A stretch of 64,000 nucleotides of DNA from positions 124,001 through 188,000 of the forward strand of contig JAMSKV010000005.1 in NCBI GenBank assembly GCA_024515975.1, given 5' to 3'. This document shows, piece after piece, positions 27,461 to 36,787 of the stretch (position 1 is its first letter; the number at the start of each line of letters is the position of its first letter). A program made the position numbers and the translations under genes. A model generated the notes under the pieces. That model worked only from the letters and a program-made list of their open reading frames with translations, had not been told where the DNA came from and did no database searches. The DNA is from Endosaccharibacter trunci (GTDB lineage: Bacteria; Pseudomonadota; Alphaproteobacteria; Acetobacterales; Acetobacteraceae).

Positions 27461-27667
27461 TCACGCCCAACGATCCAGAAGGCTGCCCCGAGTGCCCGGA
27501 GCAGCCTGCGCGCGTGGCGTATCCGGCGGGTTCCGCGTCGTGTCGGCGCCTGCCTGGCGTGTCGCGGCGGCCGCCAGCGGGCCCGCGGCGCCGGCGGGAG
27601 ATGCCGCGCCGGGACGCGCCGTGCGGTCGGGGACCGAAAAGGACTGAAGGGAGCTGTTGGCGATCAT
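27461..27667 (-). CDS. Small Ala/Pro-rich protein, unknown
   Basis: 68 residues, MIANSSLQSFSVPDRTARPG followed by disordered Ala/Gly/Pro sequence and an ordered-looking end RGSLLDRWA. Codon third positions are mostly G or C, as in real genes here. A perfect 7-4-7 inverted repeat lies 22 bases upstream of the start, in promoter position. No family recognised and no signal peptide; it could still be spurious. Confidence 0.4.
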   Translation of the reverse strand: MIANSSLQSFSVPDRTARPGAASPAGAAGPLAAAATRQAGADTTRNPPDTPRAQAAPGTRGSLLDRWA

Positions 27668-27688
27668 GCCGGCTCAGCATAGAGCGCC

Positions 27689-27706
27689 AACGGTTGCCAA
27701 ACCGTT
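27689..27706. promoter_or_regulatory. Inverted repeat AACGGTT-GCCA-AACCGTT
   Basis: Perfect 7-base arms, immediately followed by an overlapping 10-bp palindrome CCGTTAACGG (27702-27711). It sits upstream of the small minus-strand gene, where an operator or promoter would be. The regulator is unknown. Confidence 0.4.
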
Positions 27707-27728
27707 AACGGCTCGCCGGGCCGCGACA

Positions 27729-27762
27729 ATCGGGCGGCATCCCAAAAGAGAAGCCGCCCGAT
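27729..27762 (-). terminator. Terminator after pgk
   Basis: A 10-bp perfect stem ATCGGGCGGC / GCCGCCCGAT with a 14-base loop begins 7 bases past the pgk stop. On the minus strand it is followed by TTGTC rather than a strong U-run, so termination may be moderate. Confidence 0.65.
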
Positions 27763-27768
27763 CCCGGT

Positions 27769-29010
<1,242 letters not shown>

Positions 29011-29012
29011 GA

Positions 29013-30032
29013 TCAGAGCGCTCCGAACGCGGCGGCCGTGTCGGCCATGCGGTTGGAGAAGCCCCACTCGTTGTCGTACCAGCCGCACACGCGCACCAGC
29101 TTGCCGCCGTCGATCAGCGCCGTCTGGGTCGCGTCGAACGAGCAGGACGCCTTCTGGTGGTTGAAGTCGGTCGAAACGCAGGGGTCGGTCGAGTAGACCA
29201 GGATGCCCTTCATCGCGCCGCCGGCGGCATCGCGGAACAGCGCGTTCACTTCGTCCACCGAGCCCGGGATCTTGCCGGGCACGAAATCCAGCGAGACCAG
29301 CGACACGTTGGGCGTCGGGACGCGGATCGCGGTGCCGTCCAGCTTGCCCTTGAGCTGCGGCAGCACCAGGCCCACGGCGCGGGCGGCGCCGGTGGAGGTC
29401 GGAATCATGTTCAGGGCCGCGGCGCGGGCGCGATGCGGGTCCTTGTGCAGCGTGTCCACCGTGCGCTGGTCGCCGGTGTAGGAGTGGATCGTCACCATGT
29501 AGCCGCGCTCGATACCGAACGCGTCGTCCAGCACCTTGGCCATCGGCGCGAGGCAGTTGGTGGTGCAGGACGCGTTGGAGATGACGGTCATCTCCTTGGT
29601 GATGGTGTGCTGGTTGACGCCGAACACGATGGTCGCATCGACGCCGTCGGCCGGAGCCGACACCAGCACCTTGCGCGCGCCGGCGGTGATGAGCTGGCTC
29701 GCGGCTTCCTTCTTGGTGAACAGGCCGGTGCATTCCATCGCCACGTCCACGCCCTGATAGGGCACCTTGGACGGGTCGCGCTCGGCCGAGACGGTGATCG
29801 GCGCGTAGCTGCGGCCGTTCGCGGTGATATGGATGGTGTTGCCGTCCACCGCGATCTCGCCGGGGAAGCGGCCATGCACGCTGTCGTAGCGCAGCAGATG
29901 GGCGTTGTCGGACACGGAGCCGAGGTCGTTGATGGCGATCACCTCGACGTCGGTGCGGCCGCTTTCGATGATGCCGCGCAGAACCAGACGGCCGATCCGT
30001 CCGAAGCCGTTGATGGCGAGCTTGACAGCCAT
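29013..30032 (-). CDS. gap: Glyceraldehyde-3-phosphate dehydrogenase, type I
   Basis: 339 residues, standard length. NAD-binding [13 protein letters not shown] at the N-terminus, Asp36 in AINDL consistent with NAD preference, and the catalytic Cys156 in [16 protein letters not shown]. Further motifs are [28 protein letters not shown] and [12 protein letters not shown]. It is the phosphorylating glycolytic/Calvin enzyme. It precedes pgk directly and follows the transketolase-like gene by 5 bases, an alphaproteobacterial tkt-gap-pgk order. Confidence 0.97.
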   Translation of the reverse strand: MAVKLAINGFGRIGRLVLRGIIESGRTDVEVIAINDLGSVSDNAHLLRYDSVHGRFPGEIAVDGNTIHITANGRSYAPITVSAERDPSKVPYQGVDVAMECTGLFTKKEAASQLITAGARKVLVSAPADGVDATIVFGVNQHTITKEMTVISNASCTTNCLAPMAKVLDDAFGIERGYMVTIHSYTGDQRTVDTLHKDPHRARAAALNMIPTSTGAARAVGLVLPQLKGKLDGTAIRVPTPNVSLVSLDFVPGKIPGSVDEVNALFRDAAGGAMKGILVYSTDPCVSTDFNHQKASCSFDATQTALIDGGKLVRVCGWYDNEWGFSNRMADTAAAFGAL

Positions 30033-30037
30033 AGACA

Positions 30038-31987
30038 CTATTCCCTGTTCAGGTTGTCGGCGTCCCGCATGCCCAGAAGGCCGAGGACGCGCGTGGAAAT
30101 GCAGTCCGACGTGATGCCGGATGAAACACCGGCCTCGGCCGGTTCGTCCGGCCGGTCGCCCCGCCGCGGCCCGAACGATCCGGGCCCCGCGGCGGCATGA
30201 ACTCCTCGATGCTCCCCAGCGTGATCCCGGCCGCCGCGATGGCGGGGGCCGAAACCATCCATGCCGATGAAAACCCCGCCCGGACCCAGCCAGCGCTCCC
30301 AGCCGAATCCCGAGGCAGCCTCGATGCCGATCCGCGGCGCGGAGCCAAGCACGTGGGCATGATACGCCGCCGGCTTGTCCGCGAAAAGCTCCCAGCACGG
30401 CAGGGACACCACGGCGGTATCCACACCCAGCCGTGCCAGCCGCGTCCGGGCGGCCAGCGCTGCCGCCACCTCCGGCCCGGTGGCGATCAGGGTCGCGTCC
30501 CGGCGCGTGGCGGCCTCGGCCAGCACATAGCCGCCCTGCGCGCAGCCCTCATGCCGCCAGGACGGCTCGGACGCATTCGCCTGGCCGCCGGTAAAGCGCG
30601 CCCGCTCCGACACGGCCAGCAGGCTCGGCCCGTCCTCACGCGCCAGGGCCAGACGCCAGCACGCCGCCAGTTCCACCGGATCGGCCGGGCGGAACAGGAA
30701 CACGTGCGGCATGGCCCGCAGGCTGGCGAACTGCTCCACCGGCGCCCAGCCGGAGCCGTCCGGCGCCCGGTCCGCCAGCAGATACACGACCGGCTGTTCC
30801 ATCAGCGCCGCCAGACGCAGGGCCGGGCGCATCCTGTCGATGGAGAGCACGGACGCGCTGACCAACGGGCGCAGACCGCCATGCAGCGACAAGCCGTTGC
30901 TGATCGCCGCCATGCCGTGTTCCTGCACCCCGCAGAACAGATGGCGCGAACCGGGCAGAGGCGCACCCGGCGACCGGCTCGCCACGGGCATGACCAGGCC
31001 GGAGCCGGCCGGCATCGCATCGGCGCGCGGCTCGGCCGGGCCGTCATTGGCTCGCGACGCCGCGATGCCGGAGGCGGATTGCAGCGAGACGGCTTCCGGC
31101 AGGGCGCCGAACAAGGCGGACAGGTCGCCGCGCGCCGCTTCCATCGCGTCGGACGGCACCGAGTCGACGATGCCGGCCGTCATCGCGCCCGGCCAGTGCG
31201 GCGGCAGGCGATTGCGAAGCTGGCGCTCGAATTCGCCGGCCATGCGGTGCCGCGCCAGGCGTTTCAGCCAGCCGCGACGCGCTGCCGCACCACGCTGGCC
31301 GGAGGCGAGCCAGGACGGCGTATCGGCGAGCGGGTCCGGCAGGGGAAGCGGCGCCGCGCCCGGCAGACAGGCGATCAGGGTGGGACGGCGGTTGCGCTGC
31401 GTCCGGGCGATCGCGGCGGCCACGGCGTCCGGATCGCTGGCGTCCACCTGCCGGACGGCCCAGCCGGCGGCGGCGAAGCGCGTGGCGGCGTCGGGACCAT
31501 CCTGGCGCCCCTCCTGCCGCCCGTCGGTGGCCGGCTCATAGAGCACGGCCAGCTTTTCGAGCTCCATCCGCCCGGCCAGCTCGGCCGCTTCCAGGGACAC
31601 GCCCGCAGCGAGATCGGTTTCGCAGGCCAGAACCCAGGTGCGATGATCCACCAGCGTGCGGCCGAACCGCGCCGCCAGCACGCGCTCGCCCATCGCCTGC
31701 CCCACGGCGCAGGCGAAGCCCTGGCCCGGCGGCCCCGCCTCCATCTCGCGGGCCGGATGCCGGCCGAACGGGGCGTCGCCCTCCGGTTCGGTGCCGGCCT
31801 GCGCCAGGAGCCAATCGAGCAGAGCCGAAAACCGGCCGGACGACAGGATGAAGCGGTCGCGATCCGCCCAGCCGGGATCGGCCGGATCGAAGCGCAGGAA
31901 ACGCTGCCACAGAGTGGCCGCAGCCACGGCGATGGCCGGAACCAGGGCGGGCGCGGGAGAGCGGATCGGCTGGGGACGCTGCTGCAT
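30038..31987 (-). CDS. Transketolase homologue without cofactor motifs, with a probable frameshift near its end
   Basis: About 649 residues. Overall order is that of transketolase: [46 protein letters not shown], the pyrimidine-domain [34 protein letters not shown] and a C-domain ending [10 protein letters not shown]. Key residues are gone: the N-terminal SGHPG is absent, NGHGS is SSGRFS (about 50-55), the thiamine-diphosphate GDG...N motif is CETD...EPATD (122-155), and the GEDGPTHQPVE loop is reduced to [10 protein letters not shown]. The cofactor-activating Glu of the REFGM motif remains. After GMDGFG a C5 run (30244-30248) seems to hold one base too many; removing it restores [16 protein letters not shown]. 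It is probably inactive or regulatory, or a decaying gene; gap and pgk downstream look normal. Confidence 0.7.
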   Translation of the reverse strand: MQQRPQPIRSPAPALVPAIAVAAATLWQRFLRFDPADPGWADRDRFILSSGRFSALLDWLLAQAGTEPEGDAPFGRHPAREMEAGPPGQGFACAVGQAMGERVLAARFGRTLVDHRTWVLACETDLAAGVSLEAAELAGRMELEKLAVLYEPATDGRQEGRQDGPDAATRFAAAGWAVRQVDASDPDAVAAAIARTQRNRRPTLIACLPGAAPLPLPDPLADTPSWLASGQRGAAARRGWLKRLARHRMAGEFERQLRNRLPPHWPGAMTAGIVDSVPSDAMEAARGDLSALFGALPEAVSLQSASGIAASRANDGPAEPRADAMPAGSGLVMPVASRSPGAPLPGSRHLFCGVQEHGMAAISNGLSLHGGLRPLVSASVLSIDRMRPALRLAALMEQPVVYLLADRAPDGSGWAPVEQFASLRAMPHVFLFRPADPVELAACWRLALAREDGPSLLAVSERARFTGGQANASEPSWRHEGCAQGGYVLAEAATRRDATLIATGPEVAAALAARTRLARLGVDTAVVSLPCWELFADKPAAYHAHVLGSAPRIGIEAASGFGWERWLGPGGVFIGMDGFGPRHRGGRDHAGEHRGVHAAAGPGSFGPRRGDRPDEPAEAGVSSGITSDCISTRVLGLLGMRDADNLNRE

Positions 31988-32128
31988 CGGCCGCCGTGAT
32001 ACGAGCCGGGCAGGGGACGGTGCAAGCCGAGCGGGACGAACGCTGAGGTCCCGACATGGTGCGGCACCGGGATGGCACCGGGGTGGCGGTCTTGCTGCCG
32101 CACCGCGTTCCTGCGACGGTTCGCCGCC

Positions 32129-32611
32129 ATGCAGATCACAGCGCTCCCTCCCGCCTTTCGCCCGGCCGTCCGCGCCATCGCCGTGACGCTGCTGGCCGGG
32201 GCGGTGATGAGCGCCGCGGGCTGCAAGCTCATCGACCAGCGCACCTTCGATCCGGACGTGAATCGCAAGCCGGTGCCGGTGATGCCGCCCGCTCCTCCTG
32301 CGCCCAAACCGGTCCCTCCCCTGGCCAGGGTGCAGTTCGCGGCGCCGCCCGAAAGCTGGAAGCCCGGCCTGACCGCCATCGTGCGGGAAGCGCTGGCCCG
32401 CAAACCGGACGCGTTGTTCACGGTGCAGACGGTGGTGCCCGCCGTCGGCACGACGGAGCAGCAGGCTGCGGCGATGGAAAAAGCCGTTCACGATGGCGGT
32501 CAGGCTGTGGCGCAGACCATCCAGGACGCCGGCGCGACCACGGCGCAGATCAACATGGCCGCCACCACTGACGCGGTGACGGCGCCGGAAGTCCGCGTCA
32601 CCGTTCGCTGA
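32129..32611 (+). CDS. Predicted lipoprotein of unknown function
   Basis: 160 residues from the ATG at 32129; a start 19 codons earlier is possible but gives a worse signal sequence. Signal peptide with lipobox VMSAAGC, so Cys is likely lipidated after processing. Next come FDPDVNRKPVPVMPPAPPAP, a Pro-rich spacer, then a compact domain with two helices and strands (VQFAAPPESWKPGLTAIVRE ... KPDALFTVQTVVPA ... TDAVTAPEVRVTVR). No family recognised. The first half of the mature domain hints at an OmpA-associated or surface-anchoring role, but this is guesswork. Confidence 0.65.
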   Translation: MQITALPPAFRPAVRAIAVTLLAGAVMSAAGCKLIDQRTFDPDVNRKPVPVMPPAPPAPKPVPPLARVQFAAPPESWKPGLTAIVREALARKPDALFTVQTVVPAVGTTEQQAAAMEKAVHDGGQAVAQTIQDAGATTAQINMAATTDAVTAPEVRVTVR

Positions 32612-32929
32612 GCGGGGCGCCGCCGGATGCGGCGTCTCGTCTGCATGCGGCATCCGTGATGTCGGAACGTTCGGATCGTCGGCCCGATCGAAACTTTCCG
32701 ATATAGACAGCGAGATTATCGAGCGCGTTCCGTCGTGCGCATCGGCGTCGCGGCGCCACGATCGCGCGAACGCCCTCCGTTCGGCGCGACAATGTTGCAA
32801 CAAAACGCCGCAAATGACGTGGGGCGGGCCGAAGAAGATGGCGGCTCATCGCCTGATTACGTTAATGCGTCGTCGGATTGAGGGCAGATGTCGCGGTGGT
32901 CCGAACCGGTGCGGCGCGGGGGAGAAAAC
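32612..32929. other. Promoter region of the porin gene
   Basis: No gene is seen in these 318 bases. A weak hairpin CGGATGC...GCATCCG (32624-32656) may terminate the lipoprotein transcript. Composition becomes more AT-rich towards the porin. Confidence 0.5.
32793..32802. promoter_or_regulatory. 10-bp palindrome TGTTGCAACA upstream of the porin
   Basis: Self-complementary site 128 bases ahead of the porin start. The TTGCAA core is common in LacI-type operators, which would suit a sugar porin, but no regulator gene is adjacent. Confidence 0.3.
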
Positions 32930-34363
32930 ATGACGGGTTCAATCACGCCGCGCCGATGCGCCCTGCTGTCGTTGCCCGTTCTCCTCGGGTTTGCCGGAAC
33001 CGCCGCGGCGCAGACCTCGCTGAATCCCAGCCTGCGCGTCGCCACGCCGCTCGGCCAGCTCCCGCCGACATCGAACGTGCCGCCTTTGCCGCAGCCAGAA
33101 GCGCTGCTGCCGGATCTGCTGGGTGCAGGGCCCTATCTTCGCGATCACGGAATCGCGATCCTGCTCGACAATACCAACGAGTTCGCCGGAATCATGTCCG
33201 GACCCGCCAAGGGCTCCAGCGATGCGGGGCAGTATTCGCTCGAGAACGATATCGATTGGCAGAAGCTTGCCGGCGTCACCGGCTTCTCCACACATGCGGT
33301 GGTGGTCGGACGCTACGGTATTCCCGCCAGCCGCATGTTCGGCGACAACCTGAACCCGTCGCAGGAAATCTATGGCTCCGGCGGCAACGTCGTGGTGCAT
33401 CTTGTCTATGCCTATGGCGAGGAAACGCTGGCGCGCGGCCGGGTCGATCTGACCGCCGGACGGATTCCCTTCCTGAACGATTTCTCCTCGTCGCCGCTCT
33501 ACTGCAATTTCATGAACAACTCGTTCTGCGGAAACCCGAAGGCGTCGTCGGACAATCTCACTCATTCCTCCTATCCGGACGCTGGATGGGCCACGCGCCT
33601 GCGCGTCCGGCCGACGGAAAGCACCTATATCCAGACGGGGATCTTCTTCGCCGAAGCCAATATCTATAATGCGACGAACGGATATCGCTCCGGATTCCGC
33701 TTTTCCTCGCAGCAGATCAACGGCCAGCTTTTCCCGGTCGAGCTTGGCTGGGAGCCGCAATTCGGCCCGGATAAGCTGCCTGGCCATTACAAGATCGGCT
33801 TCGGCTACGACAACCAGAACCACAACGACAACACCCTGGACGTCAACCGCGACTTGATCGGCGTGACCGGCGGAAAGCCCCTCCAGCGCAAGGGGGCGAC
33901 GGCGGAATGGGCGCTGTTCGACCAGATGCTGATCCGCCGCGGCAAGGGCGTTGCGGACGGGCTGATCCTGCTCGGCGGCTTCTATCACAACAGCGACCGC
34001 AGCTCGACGCGCAATCGCCAGTACGAGATCGCTTTGCTGGACAGGGGATTCTGGAAGGCGCGGCCGCAGGACGGCATTGGCCTTGCCTTCAACTACCTCT
34101 CCGTGCCGCATGCGCTGACGCGCACGGAAGAATTGCAGCAGGAGGCGGGGCTGCCCATCACGGGCACTGGCGGCCAGTTCTATAACGCCAGCACGCCCGG
34201 CGTGCAGTCCAGCACCATGGACGTTGAAGCCGAATACCAGATCCACGTGATGCGCGGCGTCACCTTCGCGCCGGACTTCCAGTATTTCATTCGTCCCAAC
34301 GCGCAGACCAACCTGCACGATGCGGCCTTGATCGGCTTCAAGAGCCACATCGAACTGTTCTGA
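32930..34363 (+). CDS. OprB-family carbohydrate porin
   Basis: 477 residues from the ATG at 32930, which has GGGGAG six bases upstream; an ATG 14 codons earlier lacks one. Signal peptide ending AGTAAAQ. The mature protein alternates aromatic and polar residues as in a beta-barrel and ends in Phe (SHIELF), the outer-membrane insertion signal. Family features include GPYLRDHGIAILLDNTNEFAG, the GEETLARGRVDLTAGRIPFLNDF region and C-terminal AEYQIHVMRGVTFAPDFQYF. It likely allows uptake of sugars such as glucose or polyols through the outer membrane, feeding periplasmic oxidation or transport. Confidence 0.92.
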   Translation: MTGSITPRRCALLSLPVLLGFAGTAAAQTSLNPSLRVATPLGQLPPTSNVPPLPQPEALLPDLLGAGPYLRDHGIAILLDNTNEFAGIMSGPAKGSSDAGQYSLENDIDWQKLAGVTGFSTHAVVVGRYGIPASRMFGDNLNPSQEIYGSGGNVVVHLVYAYGEETLARGRVDLTAGRIPFLNDFSSSPLYCNFMNNSFCGNPKASSDNLTHSSYPDAGWATRLRVRPTESTYIQTGIFFAEANIYNATNGYRSGFRFSSQQINGQLFPVELGWEPQFGPDKLPGHYKIGFGYDNQNHNDNTLDVNRDLIGVTGGKPLQRKGATAEWALFDQMLIRRGKGVADGLILLGGFYHNSDRSSTRNRQYEIALLDRGFWKARPQDGIGLAFNYLSVPHALTRTEELQQEAGLPITGTGGQFYNASTPGVQSSTMDVEAEYQIHVMRGVTFAPDFQYFIRPNAQTNLHDAALIGFKSHIELF

Positions 34364-34431
34364 CAGTGTCCTTTTTCACGAAAGAGCCTCTGTCCGTCTG
34401 GCTCCGCGCCAAACGGATAAAAGTCTTTTTG

Positions 34432-34455
34432 CTTCTTTTTCTTCAGAAAAAGAAG
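34432..34455. terminator. Hairpin terminator between porin and hydrolase (partial composite repeat)
   Basis: CTTCTTTTTC-TTCA-GAAAAAGAAG, preceded by CTCTGTCCGTCTGG...CCAAACGGATAAAAG (34389-34423), the decayed central arms of the composite repeat. It closes both the porin and the convergent hydrolase gene. Confidence 0.8.
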
Positions 34456-34468
34456 GCTGCTTCCATCT

Positions 34469-35047
34469 CTATCCTTTCGGACCGCCGAACGCGATTCCGG
34501 CCGAATCGGACACGCGGCTGATCATCGGAAAGATGCTGGCGAACGCGAAGCCGTGCATCTCGTCCGAAAGCCCGGCGCAGCAATCCTCGACGAGAACCAC
34601 AGCGTAGTTGTGTTCGTGCGCGGCGCGGGCGGTGGATTCGACGCCCATATTGGTGGCGATTCCGCCGATCACCACCGTGGTGATGCCGCGCCGCCGCAGT
34701 TGCAGGTCGAGCCCCGTGTCATGGAATGCGCCCCATTGGCGTTTGGTGATGCGCAGATCGCCGGGTTGTGCCACGCCCTCCACAAGCTCTGACCAGTCTG
34801 CCGGGAATTGCGCGCCCGGCGGGATGGTCGAACGGTCGACGGGCGCGCGCAGCAGATCCTTGCCATCCGCGGCGAAATCGACGTTCACGGCGACGATCGT
34901 CGCCCCGGCCGCGCGAAAGCGGCCTGCCAGCGCCGTCGCGGTCCGGACCACATCCGCTCCGCTTCTCGGCGCAAGCGGACGCGATACGATGCCCTTCTGC
35001 AGATCGATCAGGATCAGGGCGGTGGTCGCCGCATTCAGCTCGATCAT
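34469..35047 (-). CDS. Isochorismatase-fold hydrolase lacking the active-site cysteine
   Basis: 192 residues from the ATG at 35047, which has a perfect GGAGG ahead; the 14 extra codons upstream are unlikely. The fold is that of cysteine hydrolases: DLQKG with the base Asp, RITKRQWGAF with the Lys, and GGIATNMGVESTARAAHEH where nicotinamidases have Cys. Here Gly occupies the Cys position, as in isochorismatase (EntB/PhzD type) and related hydrolases, so an amidase mechanism is unlikely. The gene is divergent from a TetR regulator across a palindrome, pointing to inducible handling of a small molecule. Confidence 0.88.
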   Translation of the reverse strand: MIELNAATTALILIDLQKGIVSRPLAPRSGADVVRTATALAGRFRAAGATIVAVNVDFAADGKDLLRAPVDRSTIPPGAQFPADWSELVEGVAQPGDLRITKRQWGAFHDTGLDLQLRRRGITTVVIGGIATNMGVESTARAAHEHNYAVVLVEDCCAGLSDEMHGFAFASIFPMISRVSDSAGIAFGGPKG

Positions 35048-35096
35048 GGTAGAAACCTCCGATGGCACGGCCTGAGCTGCCAGGCCCACCCGAATG

Positions 35097-35116
35097 AGTT
35101 GAGGAGGCCCTCAACT
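35097..35116. promoter_or_regulatory. 8-4-8 inverted repeat, probable TetR operator
   Basis: AGTTGAGGAGGCCCTCAACT: arms AGTTGAGG and CCTCAACT match perfectly around a 4-base spacer. It lies 9 bases before the TetR start and 49 bases before the hydrolase start, so a bound dimer could repress both. Confidence 0.75.
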
Positions 35117-35125
35117 TAGGAAAAG

Positions 35126-35749
35126 ATGAGGATGGAATCAACTTCCAGACGCGCCACGCGTCTGCCGACGCGGCAGGACGGCCATCAACGCGTCGCGTCC
35201 CTGCTGGATGCCGCCGCCGCCGTGATCGGCGAACGCGGTTTCGCCGCCGCGACGATGTCCGAGATCGCCGCCCGCGCCGATGCCCGGATCGGCTCGCTGT
35301 ATCGCTTCTTCCCTGACAAGAACGCGATCGCGGACGCGCTGGTGGAGCACTACCTTGCGCTGATTCTGGACGGGTTCGCGCTTCTGCATGAACGTATCGC
35401 CAGCCTGTCCACGGCCGCCCTGGCCGACGCGCTGCTGGACCAGTTCGTGGTCCTCCGCCCGCGCGGCGCGGCTGTCGCCGCCCTGCTCGAGGAGCGCCCG
35501 GACGGCGACAGCATCCGCACCGCCTTCCGCGCCAGGATGCTGGATGCGATCGGCGCGCTCCTGCTCGCGCATGCGCCGTTTCTCCGCCCTGAAAAGGTGC
35601 CGGACATCGCTGCCCTGCTGCTGAACGCCATGAAGCTCATGGCCCGGCTGCAAACGGGCGAGGCGCCGGGCGGTCCTGGTACGCGCGACGAGCTGCGCCT
35701 GATGGTGCGGCTTTATCTGGAAACCCGCCTGCGCCGGCCGGAGACCTGA
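35126..35749 (+). CDS. TetR-family transcriptional regulator
   Basis: 207 residues. HTH in residues 20-65 with the classical TetR pattern LLDAAAAVIGERGFAAATMS then EIAARADARIGSLYRFFPDK, followed by AIADALVEHYLAL. The C-terminal domain (to 207) is Leu/Ala-rich and matches the general TetR all-helical fold. It is transcribed away from the isochorismatase-like gene; the inverted repeat between them is its likely target. No AGGAGG is evident; two ATGs six bases apart exist and the first is chosen arbitrarily. Confidence 0.92.
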   Translation: MRMESTSRRATRLPTRQDGHQRVASLLDAAAAVIGERGFAAATMSEIAARADARIGSLYRFFPDKNAIADALVEHYLALILDGFALLHERIASLSTAALADALLDQFVVLRPRGAAVAALLEERPDGDSIRTAFRARMLDAIGALLLAHAPFLRPEKVPDIAALLLNAMKLMARLQTGEAPGGPGTRDELRLMVRLYLETRLRRPET

Positions 35750-35770
35750 TCCTGCGCCGGCGGCCGTCGG

Positions 35771-36583
35771 TCAGCCGTCCTTGCGCGCCGCCGCCACCAT
35801 CGCTTTCAGATCGCCATAATCGGCCGCGCCCGGAATCACCTCGGTTCCCGCGACGAAGGTCGGCGTGCCGGTGAGGTGCAGCGTCTTGGCCAGCGCCACG
35901 TTGCGCTCCAGCACCTTGGTCACGGCGTCCGAATTCATGTCGCGCATGAGTTGTGGCACGTCGAGGCCCACGCGCGCGGCGATGGTCTTCACCCGATCCA
36001 GGCCAGGCGCGCCGCTATCGGTCATCAGCGCACGCTGCAGAACGGCGTAGCGGCCCTGGAGGGCGGCGGCCTGGATCGCGCGCGCGTCGATCTCGCTGTT
36101 CGGACCCAGGATCGGAATCAGCTTCTCCACCAGCCGGATCTTGCGATCGGATTGCAGGAGCTTCTCCACGTCCGGCAGCACCTTGCGGCAATACGGGCAG
36201 CGCGGGTCGTAGAACTCCACCAGCGTCACGTCGCCGGCCGGATTGCCTTCGATCGCGTCGCCAGGCTGGCCGTTCAGCGCCGCCTGGTTCGCTTTCACAG
36301 CCTGGTCGGAGGCCTCCTGCTCCTTCGCCTCGGAGGAGGCACGCAAGGCGGTGATGGCATCGCTCAGGATGGTCGGATCGGTCTTCAGCGCGTTGCGCAC
36401 GATGGCCACGATCTCGGCCCGCTGGGCCGGTGTGAAGGCGTCTGTCGCATCGGCATGAGCGGGGACCGCGACGAGAGTCGCCGCCAGCAGCACAGCCAGG
36501 CCCGGCGCCGCCAGGGGGGCGGCGGCAGCCCCGGCGATGCGGTCGCCGATGCGGCGGACGATGCGTCGCGTGAAATCGATCAT
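35771..36583 (-). CDS. Periplasmic DsbA-like thiol:disulfide oxidoreductase
   Basis: 270 residues. A hydrophobic N-terminal segment (about 20-44, ending VPAHA) acts as signal peptide or anchor. A helical DsbA N-domain-like stretch (FTPAQRAEIVAIVRNALKTD) precedes a thioredoxin fold with VTLVEFYDPRCPYCRKVLPD, active site Cys129-Pro-Tyr-Cys132, and cis-Pro in LTGTPTFVAG. It is closest in layout to the Com1/ScsC-type DsbA proteins, which isomerise or oxidise disulfides. The ATG at 36583 matches the signal peptide; the frame continues upstream only in shadow of another gene. Confidence 0.92.
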   Translation of the reverse strand: MIDFTRRIVRRIGDRIAGAAAAPLAAPGLAVLLAATLVAVPAHADATDAFTPAQRAEIVAIVRNALKTDPTILSDAITALRASSEAKEQEASDQAVKANQAALNGQPGDAIEGNPAGDVTLVEFYDPRCPYCRKVLPDVEKLLQSDRKIRLVEKLIPILGPNSEIDARAIQAAALQGRYAVLQRALMTDSGAPGLDRVKTIAARVGLDVPQLMRDMNSDAVTKVLERNVALAKTLHLTGTPTFVAGTEVIPGAADYGDLKAMVAAARKDG

Positions 36584-36787
36584 GCGCGAAAACTCTCCGA
36601 ACGGTCTCGCCGCAGCATGTAGCAGCCCATGGCCCGGATCGCGAGCGCCGGGGCCATGGGCGGGGCCATGGGCGGGGGCAGGGGGAGCCCGGAGAAGGCG
36701 CGTCCGCGCGGTCCTCGACCTGCGCCGGACGTTGCCGACCCGGCTCAAGCCGTTTATGGGCTGCGAGGTCCAAGGGAGAGCATTGGC

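Noticed and set aside
36640-36690. GGCCATGGGCGGG repeated twice before the GGT-like gene
   Set aside because: Only two copies, short, and within a low-complexity G-rich leader. Not enough for a functional claim.
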